DNA of 64,000 nt from Bacteroidales bacterium UBA6377 (GTDB lineage Bacteria; Bacteroidota; Bacteroidia; Bacteroidales; UBA932), in contig DJQV01000015.1 of the NCBI GenBank assembly GCA_002438805.1, forward strand, positions 142,189 through 206,188. The letters run 5' to 3'. Made by a program: the position numbers and the translations under genes. This document shows, piece after piece, positions 20,019 through 29,236 of this stretch. The notes under the pieces were generated by a model. That model worked only from the letters and a program-made list of their open reading frames with translations, did not search any database and was not told where the DNA came from. Position 1 is the first letter of the stretch, and the number at the start of each line of letters is the position of its first letter.

Positions 20019-20062
20019 TTCCGCAAGGATACTATTTAAAAATAAATGGTATCTTTGCGGAA
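20019..20062 (+). terminator. 44-bp near-perfect inverted repeat: terminator of the lyase gene overlapping the second susC promoter
   Basis: Bases 20019-20038 pair with 20043-20062 to give a 20-bp stem with two G-T pairs (27/54 and 33/48) and an AAAA loop, followed by ATTTTATTT. On the RNA it would act as an intrinsic terminator for the upstream lyase gene. On the DNA its right arm contains the -7 box of the next promoter. Confidence 0.7.
20050..20057 (+). promoter_or_regulatory. -7 box of the second susCD operon
   Basis: Exact TATCTTTG (TAnnTTTG), lying inside the right arm of the 20019-20062 inverted repeat. It gives a leader of about 55 nt before the susC ATG at 20119. Confidence 0.6.
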
Positions 20063-20118
20063 ATTTTATTTCGAATAACACTTAATAACCATTAATACAC
20101 CAACCAAAAGTCAAACTG

Positions 20119-23100
20119 ATGAATTTAATTCCAACCTGCTGCAAGAAAGCGCTCACCGTGCTGCTTGCATCTATGGCTCTCATGGGATCAGCGTTAGCGC
20201 AGAACACCATCACCTGTAAGGGTAAGGTGGTAGATCCGCAGGGTCTCGCCGTCATCGGCGCTTATGTAATCGAAAAGGGCAGCACCACAAATGGTGTCAC
20301 CACAGACCTCGACGGAGCTTTTACACTCACCGTACCGTCAAATTCCACTCTTGAGGTCTCAGGCATCGGATATGTCACAAAACTTGTGGCCCCGGCTCCC
20401 GAAATCACCGTCACCCTCCAGGAAGACAAGCTCCTGCTTGATGAGGCCGTTGCCATCGGTTATGGTTCAGTCAAGAAGAGCAGCCTCACCTCCGCCGTCG
20501 CATCCATGGACAGCAAATCGATCTCTGACCGCCCCATGGCCCGTGCAGAACAGGCCCTTCAGGGACAGCTCGCCGGTGTGAGCGTACAGATAACCAGCGC
20601 CGAGCCTGGTGCCGACCCGCAGATCAGAGTCCGTGGAGCCGCATCCATCAGCGCCGGCAACAACCCGCTCTTCGTGATCGACGGCATTCCGCAGGATTCC
20701 ATGACTGGCATCAACCCTGACGACATCGCCAATATCGAAGTCCTCAAAGACGCGGCTTCCGCCGCCATCTATGGTTCCCGCGGATCCAACGGTGTTGTAA
20801 TCGTGACCACCAAGAACGGACAGAAAGGCAAGACAAAGGTCAGCTTCAGCTTCAACAGCGGCCTTGCGACACTAGAAAAGAGGATGGACGTGTTCAGCGC
20901 CACCGAATGGATGGAATTCGCCATCCGCTGCATGGACGCACAGTACCTCAAGATGTACCCTCAGGGCAAGATCTCCGACGACAACGCCACCCGAATCGCC
21001 AACCTCGGCCTCAGCGGCCCGCAGAGAACAGGAGGCAACGCCGTCAACTTCGACGACCGCTGGTTCAAATACCTCAGCAAGGACATCCAGGATGCCCACA
21101 CATACCATGACGACGGCAGCGAACTTAGCCTTCTTGACTGGCAGTCATACGCCTACAGCCCGGCACTCCAGCAGAACTACAACGTCTCCGTCTCTGGAGG
21201 AAGCGACTCCATGAAATACCTCTTCTCTCTGGGATACCTTGATCAGGACGGCCTCTCTCCTGCATCCAACTACAAGAGGATCAACCTGCGTACCAACATA
21301 GAATCCAAAATCAACAACTGGATTACGGCAGGTGTCAATCTCGCTCCGGCATTCATAATCAACACCGGTGCAGGCCAGGGCAACGGAAAGGATTCCAGAG
21401 CCCACCACGTGCTCACTTCACCTCCTGTGTCAGATACCGGAGTCGGCTACAACACCCAGTACTACCCCAACAACAACTACCTCTGGGGCGGTTCAGGAAT
21501 GCGCCCGAAGAAATACTACGAGGACACCGCTTCCCACAACAACACCCTGCGCCTCCAGGCCAACTCCTTCCTCAGGGTCAACCCGTTTGAAGGATTCCAG
21601 ATAGAGGCATCGGCAGCAGCAACCTACGTCGGCAGCAACACCAACACCTTCACGGCCAATACCATGACCAACCAGAACTGGAACCAGCCGGAAGGATCCA
21701 AATCCTCAGCAAGGCACACGACCGACTACTCCATCAGCACACTTCTCCAGGTCGTCGCCAACTACAACAAGACCATAGACAAGCATGACATATCAGCCAT
21801 GCTCGGTGCCTCATCCGAAGTCGGAAACATGGGGTTCAACACCGACCAGCAGTACACCAACATGCCTAATGACGTGATCCAGGGTACTTTTGTGGGAAGC
21901 AACTCCACCACCACCCCTACCGTCAAGACATCCAACGTGACCGAGAAGACCAACACAAGGCTCCTCTCCGCATTCGGCCGCCTTTCCTACAACTACGACG
22001 GCAGGTACATGGTGTCAGCCTCCCTGCGCCGTGACGGATACTCACGTTTCGGAGCCAAGAACAAATGGGGCTGGTTCCCTTCAGTATCAGCAGGTTGGAA
22101 CATCGCCAACGAGCAGTTCTTCAAGAACTCCGGCCTCGACTGGTGGAACACCTTGAAACTCCGTGCAAGCTACGGACAGACCGGCAACTACGGCATCCCT
22201 GAAAGCGCCGCCTACTCCACCCTCACAGCCGGCAACTACGCCGATGTCCTCGCCTACTATGCAGGTTCGTTCGGCAACAGCGCTCTCGGCTGGGAGAAGA
22301 CTCACTCTACAGATGTGGCTGTTGACCTCGGATTCCTCAACAACCGCATACAACTCTCCGTGGACTGGTACACCAAGACCACCACGGATCTCCTTTACAG
22401 CGTGCCTGTGCCTTCAGTGTTCGGCACCACCAATGTCTACGACAACCTCGGCTCGGTGCTCAACCACGGTCTCGAACTTGAGCTCAACACCCAGAACATA
22501 AGCACCAACAACTTCGAGTGGAGCACATCGTTCAATATGTCCTACAGCCGCAACAAGGTGCTCCAGCTGGGAGACGACACCACCGAGGGACACTTCGTCT
22601 ACACCAAACAGGCCAACAACGTCAACCAGATCCTCCGCATCGGCAGCCCGATGTACGAGTTCTACAACCACAAGAACATCGGCGTGTGGATGAGCCAAAA
22701 AGAGATCGATGACTACAAGGCCGCCACCGGACTGACACCTAAATACTACGGCAAGAACACCGTTCCAGGCGACCCTAAATACGAAGACGTGGACGGCGAC
22801 GGCAACATCACCAACAACGACTGGCAGGTGCTCGGCGACCCTTCTCCTAAGTTCGTTTTCGGTATGACCAACCGCTTCACCTACAAGAATTTCGATGCTT
22901 CCATCCTCTTCACCGCACAGGCTGGAGGATACATCATGGGCGGTTTTGGACGTGCCGTAGACCGTGCACACATGGGTACACAGCAGAATACCATGCGCCA
23001 CTGGCTCAACGCCTGGTGGAGCGAGGATGAGCCGGGCGACGGCAAGCTGCCTTACCCTCTGACGACCAATTCCTACAACATCGACTCCCGCTTCGTATAC

Positions 23101-23331
23101 AAGTCTGACTACTTCCGAATAAAGAATCTCACTCTCGGGTACAAGATTCCTGTCAGGAAATTCATTGAATCCGTACGTGTCTACGCTTCCATCGAGAACC
23201 TTCTCATCCTCGACAGCTACTACCTCGGATACTCTCCGGAAGCATCCAACCAGAGCGGGTTTACAGGCGTGGACTACGGTGCCTATCCTTCTGCCCGCAC
23301 ATTCAGCCTCGGTGTCAATGTCAACTTCTAA
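20119..23331 (+). CDS. SusC-like TonB-dependent outer-membrane receptor
   Basis: A 1070-residue intact receptor. The signal peptide ends at SALAQ. The carboxypeptidase-regulatory-like domain (residues 32-105, GKVVDPQGLAVIGAYVIEKG) is followed by the TonB-box region LLLDEAVAIGYG, the plug with IRVRGAASISAGNNPLFVID and VLKDAASAAIYGSRGSNGVV, and a beta-barrel ending in FSLGVNVNF. It imports glycan oligomers into the periplasm using TonB energy, with the SusD encoded 12 bp downstream as its lid. Unlike the first SusC of this locus it has no internal stop, so it is probably the working pectin importer of the window. Confidence 0.95.
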   Translation: MNLIPTCCKKALTVLLASMALMGSALAQNTITCKGKVVDPQGLAVIGAYVIEKGSTTNGVTTDLDGAFTLTVPSNSTLEVSGIGYVTKLVAPAPEITVTLQEDKLLLDEAVAIGYGSVKKSSLTSAVASMDSKSISDRPMARAEQALQGQLAGVSVQITSAEPGADPQIRVRGAASISAGNNPLFVIDGIPQDSMTGINPDDIANIEVLKDAASAAIYGSRGSNGVVIVTTKNGQKGKTKVSFSFNSGLATLEKRMDVFSATEWMEFAIRCMDAQYLKMYPQGKISDDNATRIANLGLSGPQRTGGNAVNFDDRWFKYLSKDIQDAHTYHDDGSELSLLDWQSYAYSPALQQNYNVSVSGGSDSMKYLFSLGYLDQDGLSPASNYKRINLRTNIESKINNWITAGVNLAPAFIINTGAGQGNGKDSRAHHVLTSPPVSDTGVGYNTQYYPNNNYLWGGSGMRPKKYYEDTASHNNTLRLQANSFLRVNPFEGFQIEASAAATYVGSNTNTFTANTMTNQNWNQPEGSKSSARHTTDYSISTLLQVVANYNKTIDKHDISAMLGASSEVGNMGFNTDQQYTNMPNDVIQGTFVGSNSTTTPTVKTSNVTEKTNTRLLSAFGRLSYNYDGRYMVSASLRRDGYSRFGAKNKWGWFPSVSAGWNIANEQFFKNSGLDWWNTLKLRASYGQTGNYGIPESAAYSTLTAGNYADVLAYYAGSFGNSALGWEKTHSTDVAVDLGFLNNRIQLSVDWYTKTTTDLLYSVPVPSVFGTTNVYDNLGSVLNHGLELELNTQNISTNNFEWSTSFNMSYSRNKVLQLGDDTTEGHFVYTKQANNVNQILRIGSPMYEFYNHKNIGVWMSQKEIDDYKAATGLTPKYYGKNTVPGDPKYEDVDGDGNITNNDWQVLGDPSPKFVFGMTNRFTYKNFDASILFTAQAGGYIMGGFGRAVDRAHMGTQQNTMRHWLNAWWSEDEPGDGKLPYPLTTNSYNIDSRFVYKSDYFRIKNLTLGYKIPVRKFIESVRVYASIENLLILDSYYLGYSPEASNQSGFTGVDYGAYPSARTFSLGVNVNF

Positions 23332-23343
23332 TCGTAATCTCCC

Positions 23344-25008
23344 ATGTTAAAGAACATCAAACATATAGTTATTGCGGCCGGAGTTCTCCTTCTGGCAGCG
23401 TCCTGCGCGAAAGACTATCTTGAGACTCCGCCGGCAGGAAACATATCCCCAAACGGCTTCTATACTACCCCGGCCCATCTCGAATCAGGCGTGCTCGGTG
23501 TCTACGCCATGCTGCGCAACGTCGAAGCCGACCAGTACATGACCTTCTCAGAAGACCGCTCTGACAATGTCTGGGTTGATCCGGATCCCAACGGCATCCG
23601 CACCTGCTCCGAGTCTTCGTTCTACAGGATCTCGGATGCCACCAGTGAACTGGAATCCCTCTGGTCAGGATGGTACAACCTCATCTACAACGCCAACACT
23701 GTGCTTGCCAACGTCGAGACGGCCGGCATCGAAGACGAGGCCATCCGCAACCAGTTCAAGGGCGAGGCCCTTTTCCTCCGCGCACTCGCACATTTTGAGC
23801 TGGTACGCTCCTTCGGACGTGTCCCAGTCATCGACCATGTCCTCTCTTCCGTGCAGGAAGCCAAGAGCATAAAGCAGTCTGAAGGCAAGGATGTCATCAC
23901 CGGGGCCGTAATCCCGGATCTTCTCGAAGCCGAAAAGCTCCTTCCGTACCGCGCAGAGATGAAAAGCAGTACAGGCAAGAGCATCGCCGAGGATGGCCGT
24001 GCAGATAGGCTTGCCGCCCAGGCTCTGCTCGCCCGCGTTTACATGACTCTCAAGGGTTACCCGTACAACGACGCCTCAGCCAAGACAAGCGCGAAGAAAT
24101 ATCTTGAGACCGTCATCGAAAAGGGCCAGTCATACTTCGCTCCGAGCATCTCCGAATGGAAGAGGCAGTTCCTTACTGACAACGCGGCAGCCAACAAATA
24201 CCAGATTTTCGGCATCCAGCACCGTCTCGGCACGGGCCTTCAACTAACCTTCATCTCAGGCACCATGATCAAGAATCTCGACATAGTCGCCGACGGCTAT
24301 CACTCAGGCTCAGAGATGAATCCTGTCTACCCTGAAGCCACCCTGCGCTATGAGTTCATCTCCAACGAAGATCCACGTGGCCTCGGGTTCAGCTTTCTGG
24401 ACGGATACGACGAGTACAACGGTACCCCGGCCTATGTCAACAGGACCACTACCTTCGACTACAACGGCAAGGAGATACAGTCCCTCGAGATGTCGATCAA
24501 CGCCAAGTGGTGTCCGACCAAGCCGAAACGCGCTGAAGAGGGCATACAGTTCGATGACAGCCAGCTCGGTACAGGCACCGGTTCGCTCAACAAATGGCCT
24601 GTCAACTTCCCTGTCATCCGCTATGAGGACATGATGCTGCTCTATGCCGAGCTGCTCATCGAAGACGGAAGCATATCCGATGCAATGGCTCTTGTCAACA
24701 AGATCCGAAGCCGCGCCGGCATCGCCACTGTGCCTGCAAGCCCGTCCGCATCTGAAGCAATGGATTACGTAGTAAGGGAACGTAAACTTGAGCTCTACCT
24801 CGAAGGTGTACGCTGGTTCGATATGGTACGCTACGGCGAATGGAAGGCCCTCACCATAGCCAAGTATGACAGGTACAAGACCAACGGGGAATACCGCACC
24901 AATGTCTCCATCGACAACCTCAAGGACGGACGCTATGTCCTCCCTGTTCCTAATGCGGAACTTGCAGCGGCCCCAGGACTCTACCAGCAGCATGCCGACT
25001 GGAAATAA
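23344..25008 (+). CDS. SusD/RagB-family surface glycan-binding lipoprotein
   Basis: A 554-residue lipoprotein of normal SusD length: lipobox LLAASC with Cys21, N-terminal YLETPPAGNIS, FLRALAHFELVRSFGRVPVI near residues 145-164, the RYEDMMLLYAELLIE helix near 420-435, and the C-terminal LYLEGVRWFDMVRYGEW block. It binds glycan at the surface and closes the SusC encoded immediately upstream. A terminator follows at 25026-25055. Confidence 0.95.
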   Translation: MLKNIKHIVIAAGVLLLAASCAKDYLETPPAGNISPNGFYTTPAHLESGVLGVYAMLRNVEADQYMTFSEDRSDNVWVDPDPNGIRTCSESSFYRISDATSELESLWSGWYNLIYNANTVLANVETAGIEDEAIRNQFKGEALFLRALAHFELVRSFGRVPVIDHVLSSVQEAKSIKQSEGKDVITGAVIPDLLEAEKLLPYRAEMKSSTGKSIAEDGRADRLAAQALLARVYMTLKGYPYNDASAKTSAKKYLETVIEKGQSYFAPSISEWKRQFLTDNAAANKYQIFGIQHRLGTGLQLTFISGTMIKNLDIVADGYHSGSEMNPVYPEATLRYEFISNEDPRGLGFSFLDGYDEYNGTPAYVNRTTTFDYNGKEIQSLEMSINAKWCPTKPKRAEEGIQFDDSQLGTGTGSLNKWPVNFPVIRYEDMMLLYAELLIEDGSISDAMALVNKIRSRAGIATVPASPSASEAMDYVVRERKLELYLEGVRWFDMVRYGEWKALTIAKYDRYKTNGEYRTNVSIDNLKDGRYVLPVPNAELAAAPGLYQQHADWK

Positions 25009-25025
25009 TAAGATACGCTTACAGC

Positions 25026-25055
25026 AAAGGACGGCCCGACAGCCGTCCTTTTTTT
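25026..25055 (+). terminator. Rho-independent terminator after second susCD pair
   Basis: AAAGGACGGC (25026-25035) pairs with GCCGTCCTTT (25042-25051), with a continuing T tract to 25055. Confidence 0.92.
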
Positions 25056-25057
25056 CG

Positions 25058-25065
25058 TATATTTG
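25058..25065 (+). promoter_or_regulatory. -7 box for the GH2 gene
   Basis: Exact TATATTTG, only 2 bp after the terminator T tract and 34 bp before the ATG at 25100. A -33 box would have to lie inside the terminator hairpin, and none is evident. Confidence 0.55.
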
Positions 25066-25099
25066 CATTCCCGATGACACAAACCAATCCATCAATTAT

Positions 25100-28087
25100 A
25101 TGAACATCAGATCACTGTTCCTGTCAGCGGCGCTGCTCCTTTCCGCAGTGCTCGCCTCGGGACGCGAGAAGTACAACTTCAACTCGGGGTGGCTCCTCAG
25201 GGTCGGGGACATCCCGTCTGCGGAAAGCCGTTCATTCAAAGACTCCGGCTGGCAGAAGGTCACCCTCCCTCACGCCTTCAACGAGGACGAGGCCTTCAAG
25301 GTCAACATCAAAGACCTCACCGACACCGTGGTGTGGTACCGCAAGCACTTCACCATGCCGAAATCCGCCCGCGGCAAGAAGGTCTTCATCGAATTCGAGG
25401 GAGCACGCCAGGGAGTCGATTTCTACGTCAACGGCAAGCTGGCCGGCAAGCACGAGAACGGTGTCATGGCCTTCGGCTTCGACATCACCCCGTATCTCAA
25501 GTCCGGCAGCAATGTCATAGCCGTGCGCGTGGACAACAACTGGGACTTCGCCGAGAGGACCACGGGAGTGAAATACCAGTGGAGCAACCGCAACTTCAAC
25601 GCCAACTACGGCGGCCTGCCGAAGAACGTCTGGCTGCACGTCACCGATAAGCTCTACCAGACCCTCCCGCTCTACTCCAACCTCCAGACCACGGGAGTCT
25701 ACATCTACGCCTCCGACATCCGTGTGAAATCCCGCACTGCGGTCATCAACGCAGAGTCAGAAGTACGCAACGAGACCGGCAAGGCGCAGACCGCCGTCTA
25801 CAAAGTCAGCGTCACAGACCCTGACGGCAAGCTCGTCACCAGCTTCGCATCAACACCACAGGCCATAGAGGCCGGACAGACGGTCACCCTCAGGGCATCC
25901 GCTCCCGCCAAAGGCCTGCACTTCTGGAGCTGGGGCTACGGCTATCTCTACGATGTTCGCACAGCCCTCGAAGTGGACGGCAAGACAGTCGATGAAGTCT
26001 GCACCCGCACCGGTTTCCGCAAGACCCGCTTCGCAGAGGGCAAGGTATGGCTCAACGACCGCGTGCTCCAGATGAAGGGATACGCCCAGCGCACCTCAAA
26101 CGAATGGCCGGCCCTCGGAATGTCCGTCCCGGCATGGCTGAGCGACTACTCCAACGCCCTCATGGTCGAAGACAATGCCAACCTCGTCCGCTGGATGCAC
26201 GTCACCCCGTGGAAGCAGGATGTCGAGTCATGCGACCGCGTCGGGCTCATCCAGGCGATGCCTGCAGGTGACGCGGAGCGCGATGTGGAAGGCCAACAGT
26301 GGAACCAGCGCAAAGAACTCATGCGCGACGCCATCATCTACAACCGCAACAACCCGTCAATCATCTTCTACGAATGCGGCAACGAATCCATCTCCCGCGA
26401 ACACATGCTTGAGATGAGGGAGATCCGTGACAAATATGACTTCTACGGCGGCAGGGCAATCGGCAGCCGCGAGATGCTCGACATCCGCGAGTCCGAATAC
26501 GGCGGCGAGATGCTCTATATCAACAAGAGCGCCCACTCCCCTTTCTGGGCCATGGAATACTGCCGCGACGAAGGTCTGCGCAAATACTGGGACGATTACT
26601 CATATCCTTTCCACAAGGAGGGCGAGGGCAACAAGGGCTTCCACTCCGCTATGACAGGCAAGACCGTGGCAGGAGACGCCTCCCCGTACAACCACAACCA
26701 GGACCAGTTCACCGTGGAGCTCGTGCGCCGCTGGTATGACTACTGGAGGGAAAGGGCAGGCTCCGGGCAGAGAATCAGTTCCGGCGGGGTCAAGATCATA
26801 TTCTCCGACTCCAACACCCACTTCCGCGGCGTGGAGAACTACCGCCGCAGCGGTGTCACAGACGCGCTGCGCATCCCGAAAGACGGCTTCTTCGCCCATC
26901 AGGTGATGTGGGACGGCTGGGTGGATGTCGAGAACCCGCGCATCTACATCGTCGGCCACTGGAACTACGACAAAGGCACTGTAAAGCCTGTATATATCGT
27001 ATCCAACACTGAATCCATCAAGCTCTTCCTCAACGGCAAGGAGATCACCGGCCTCAAACGTGACTACGAGTTCCTTTTCACCGCAGAGAACGTCACATTC
27101 GAGCCGGGCAAGATCGAGGCTATAGGCTACAACGGCGGCAAGGAAGCCGCACGCTACGCCATCGAGACGGCAGGGCAGCCGACCGCGATCAAACTTTCCA
27201 AGATTGAGAACCCTTCAGGCTGGAAGGCTGACGGGGCAGACGTCGCCCTCGTGCAGATCGAAGTCGTCGATGCACAGGGACGCAGATGCCCTCTCGCCAA
27301 CGACATGATCCACTACGACCTCGAAGGTCCGGCAGAGTGGCGAGGCGGCATGGCCCAGGGCCCGGACAACTATATCCTCGCCCAGGATTTCCCTGTTGAG
27401 TGCGGTGTCAACCGCGCCATCATCCGCTCCACCACCACTCCGGGAAAAGTGACCCTCAAGGCATCGGCCGAAGGTCTCAAGGGAGCGGAAATTTCTCTTG
27501 AAACCATTCCTTTTGAAGTCACAGGAGGTCTCAGCACATATATTCCTGGCGACCACCTCAAAGGCCGGCTCGACAGAGGCGAGACCCCGCAGACTCCTTC
27601 ATACTCCGACCGCTGTGTCGATGTGGAGATAGTCTCCACCTCCGCAGGAGCCAACGCAGACAAGGCCGGCGCATCATTTGACGACAACGAGCTGAGCGAA
27701 TGGACCAACGACGGAAGGCTCTCCACCGCCTGGATCACCTACCGGCTCGGCAGGATGGCCCAGATCGATGAAGTCTGCGTCAAGTTCACCGGCTGGCGCA
27801 TGCGCAGCTACCCTATCGAGATCTACGCCGGGGATGAACTCATCTGGGAAGGCGAGACCCCGCGCTCTCTGGGCTATGTGCACCTGCCGGTCAAGCCTGT
27901 CATGACACGCGAGATCACGGTCAAGCTCAAAGGCTCAGCACAGGATGAGGACGCCTTCGGCGGCATAGTCGAAGTCGTGGCCCCGGCCGCAGGAGAACTC
28001 GACCTCTTCAAGGCCAAAGGCGCCGAGAAGAAGAGCAACGAACTCCGCATCGTCGAGATAGAATTCAAGGAAAATCTTCTACAGTAA
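25100..28087 (+). CDS. GH2-family glycosidase (beta-galactosidase/beta-glucuronidase-like), multidomain, secreted
   Basis: A 995-residue protein; the start at 25100 gives a clean signal peptide (MNIRSLFLSAALLLSAVLASG), and longer in-frame extensions run into the preceding susD. Domain order: sugar-binding jelly roll (about 22-195, VDFYVNGKLAGKHENG), Ig-like sandwich, and TIM barrel. The acid/base lies in ECGNES (Glu429) and the likely nucleophile in FWAMEY (Glu486), 57 residues apart as in the other GH2 of this locus. Then come DUF4982-like and Ig-like domains, and a C-terminal discoidin-like domain (about 840-975). It probably trims galactose or uronic acid from RG-I side chains in the periplasm. 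Linkage and sugar are not decidable from sequence. A convergent hairpin at 28109-28149 separates it from the toxin-like gene. Confidence 0.85.
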   Translation: MNIRSLFLSAALLLSAVLASGREKYNFNSGWLLRVGDIPSAESRSFKDSGWQKVTLPHAFNEDEAFKVNIKDLTDTVVWYRKHFTMPKSARGKKVFIEFEGARQGVDFYVNGKLAGKHENGVMAFGFDITPYLKSGSNVIAVRVDNNWDFAERTTGVKYQWSNRNFNANYGGLPKNVWLHVTDKLYQTLPLYSNLQTTGVYIYASDIRVKSRTAVINAESEVRNETGKAQTAVYKVSVTDPDGKLVTSFASTPQAIEAGQTVTLRASAPAKGLHFWSWGYGYLYDVRTALEVDGKTVDEVCTRTGFRKTRFAEGKVWLNDRVLQMKGYAQRTSNEWPALGMSVPAWLSDYSNALMVEDNANLVRWMHVTPWKQDVESCDRVGLIQAMPAGDAERDVEGQQWNQRKELMRDAIIYNRNNPSIIFYECGNESISREHMLEMREIRDKYDFYGGRAIGSREMLDIRESEYGGEMLYINKSAHSPFWAMEYCRDEGLRKYWDDYSYPFHKEGEGNKGFHSAMTGKTVAGDASPYNHNQDQFTVELVRRWYDYWRERAGSGQRISSGGVKIIFSDSNTHFRGVENYRRSGVTDALRIPKDGFFAHQVMWDGWVDVENPRIYIVGHWNYDKGTVKPVYIVSNTESIKLFLNGKEITGLKRDYEFLFTAENVTFEPGKIEAIGYNGGKEAARYAIETAGQPTAIKLSKIENPSGWKADGADVALVQIEVVDAQGRRCPLANDMIHYDLEGPAEWRGGMAQGPDNYILAQDFPVECGVNRAIIRSTTTPGKVTLKASAEGLKGAEISLETIPFEVTGGLSTYIPGDHLKGRLDRGETPQTPSYSDRCVDVEIVSTSAGANADKAGASFDDNELSEWTNDGRLSTAWITYRLGRMAQIDEVCVKFTGWRMRSYPIEIYAGDELIWEGETPRSLGYVHLPVKPVMTREITVKLKGSAQDEDAFGGIVEVVAPAAGELDLFKAKGAEKKSNELRIVEIEFKENLLQ

Positions 28088-28108
28088 AGCAAGTTCCCCA
28101 GACGCAAT

Positions 28109-28149
28109 GAGGAAGGCCCTGAAGTCTATCTGACTTCAAGACCTTCCTC
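28109..28149. terminator. Convergent hairpin between GH2 and toxin-like gene
   Basis: GAGGAAGG (28109-28116) pairs with CCTTCCTC (28142-28149), and the inner TGAAGTC (28120-28126) pairs with GACTTCA (28132-28138). The T tract is weak. It lies in the 81-bp spacer between convergent genes and may serve both. Confidence 0.5.
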
Positions 28150-28168
28150 TTATCTTGAATACATATTC

Positions 28169-28915
28169 CTACCGCCAAGACATACCGATGTCCCAATGGA
28201 CAGCATATTTCGCAGATGTTTTTTCCTTGGGCAAGTTGAACTCTTCAAGAATAAGTTCGTATGCCTGAGGGAATTCTTCCAACCACTTGCCCACAGCAAC
28301 CTCATAGGTATCAGACTTGATATTATAGAATATTCTGCCACGAGGTTTATCCTGATAAGCTCCGACATATGGACCTGAACCATCGCCATGATACTTTTGC
28401 TTTCGGAACTCCCTCTTCCATACATCTTCATGCATTTCAGAACAAGTAATCCTGCCATCTGAAGCATTCGCCTGAGTGTAATCACTGATTTTGTGTGAGA
28501 CGACTCCGAAAAGTTCATTTCTTGAACGATTGTACCAGAACAATCCGACTTTGGGTTCTGAGTCCTTGCCGCGGTTTGCCGCCATCTGGGACATCACAGC
28601 CGCATATTCGTCCTGCGTAAAGGCCTGCAGAGAAAAACCGGATTTTCCCCCACTATGGGAAGCACCTATGAAAGAAAATGAGATGACGATCAATTTCGTA
28701 TCGTCGAAGACATAGTACATTTCATCTGTTGCAGATAGTTTACGCATCCAGATTCCGCTATATGCCCCGGTGAGTTGGACTGGCAGACCCGCTCCCTCAG
28801 TCGGGTGCTCAAGAGTATCCTTGATCGTAGCCTTTACCTTTAACGCAAGGGACGGATCCGAGCTCTTCAATACCTTATACGCATCCAATGCGCTAGGCAG
28901 AAACTCCAATATCAT
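28169..28915 (-). CDS. YoeB/RelE-fold toxin-like protein fused to a C-terminal domain of unknown function
   Basis: A 248-residue protein. Residues 1-90 align by eye with YoeB: IKDTLEHPTEGAGLP matches the KDTRRTPFEGKGKP region, IWMRKL matches FWSRRI, and a DD-x-LIVIS strand follows. The YoeB catalytic residues Glu46, Arg65 and His83 correspond here to Val, Glu and Ile, so the canonical ribonuclease centre appears lost. YoeB is about 84 residues, and this protein has an extra part (about 115-248) that I do not recognise. That part starts KVGLFWYNRSRNELFGVV, has SEMHEDVW and GRIFYN, and ends HWDIGMSW. The gene overlaps the antitoxin gene by 4 bp. Its GC is clearly lower than the pectinase genes around it. 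It may be a toxin with a new effector domain, or an inactivated one. Confidence 0.7.
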   Translation of the reverse strand: MILEFLPSALDAYKVLKSSDPSLALKVKATIKDTLEHPTEGAGLPVQLTGAYSGIWMRKLSATDEMYYVFDDTKLIVISFSFIGASHSGGKSGFSLQAFTQDEYAAVMSQMAANRGKDSEPKVGLFWYNRSRNELFGVVSHKISDYTQANASDGRITCSEMHEDVWKREFRKQKYHGDGSGPYVGAYQDKPRGRIFYNIKSDTYEVAVGKWLEEFPQAYELILEEFNLPKEKTSAKYAVHWDIGMSWR

Positions 28916-29163
28916 AACTCATCTATATCAACAGTGACCGCCTTCCCGGAATTGAGTTCTTCGATTCCGGATTCAAGCCGTCCGGACAACTTCTCGGAGA
29001 ACAATACTTTTTCCGTTTCCTTGATAGAGTTATATTCATCAAGCGATATAAGGACAGCAGCCGTATTACCACGGTTAATCAGCAGTGAACTTGAATTATT
29101 GATGACATCATCAACATAACGCTTCACATTGGCCCTGAACTCAGAAATTGTTGCAACAGTCAT
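28912..29163 (-). CDS. Phd/YefM-family antitoxin
   Basis: An 83-residue protein with the YefM/Phd start TVATISEFRANVKRYVDDV, the SSLLINRGNTAAVLISLDEYNSI core strand and helix, and an acidic C-terminal tail expected to wrap the toxin. It should bind its own operator through the N-terminal dimer and neutralise the partner through the C-terminal half. Its stop overlaps the start of the toxin-like gene by 4 bp (28912-28915), the usual coupling for such modules. A promoter with two TGTACA-type boxes lies just upstream (29179-29209). Confidence 0.9.
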   Translation of the reverse strand: MTVATISEFRANVKRYVDDVINNSSSLLINRGNTAAVLISLDEYNSIKETEKVLFSEKLSGRLESGIEELNSGKAVTVDIDEL

Positions 29164-29178
29164 ATTCTAGTTTTTTTA

Positions 29179-29209
29179 CAAAATTACGTACAATATTTTG
29201 TACAACAAA
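29179..29209 (-). promoter_or_regulatory. Toxin-antitoxin promoter with YefM-type operator boxes
   Basis: On the minus strand, a -33 TTTG (29206-29209) and a -7 TAATTTTG (29179-29186) are separated by exactly 19 bp. The spacer holds a perfect TGTACA (29199-29204) and a CGTACA variant (29187-29192) whose centres are 12 bp apart. From what I recall, TGTACA boxes at 12-bp spacing are the operator of E. coli yefM-yoeB. Antitoxin bound here would cover the promoter and repress the module. Confidence 0.65.
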
Positions 29210-29236
29210 ATATTTACAACATATTTACATTGGCCA

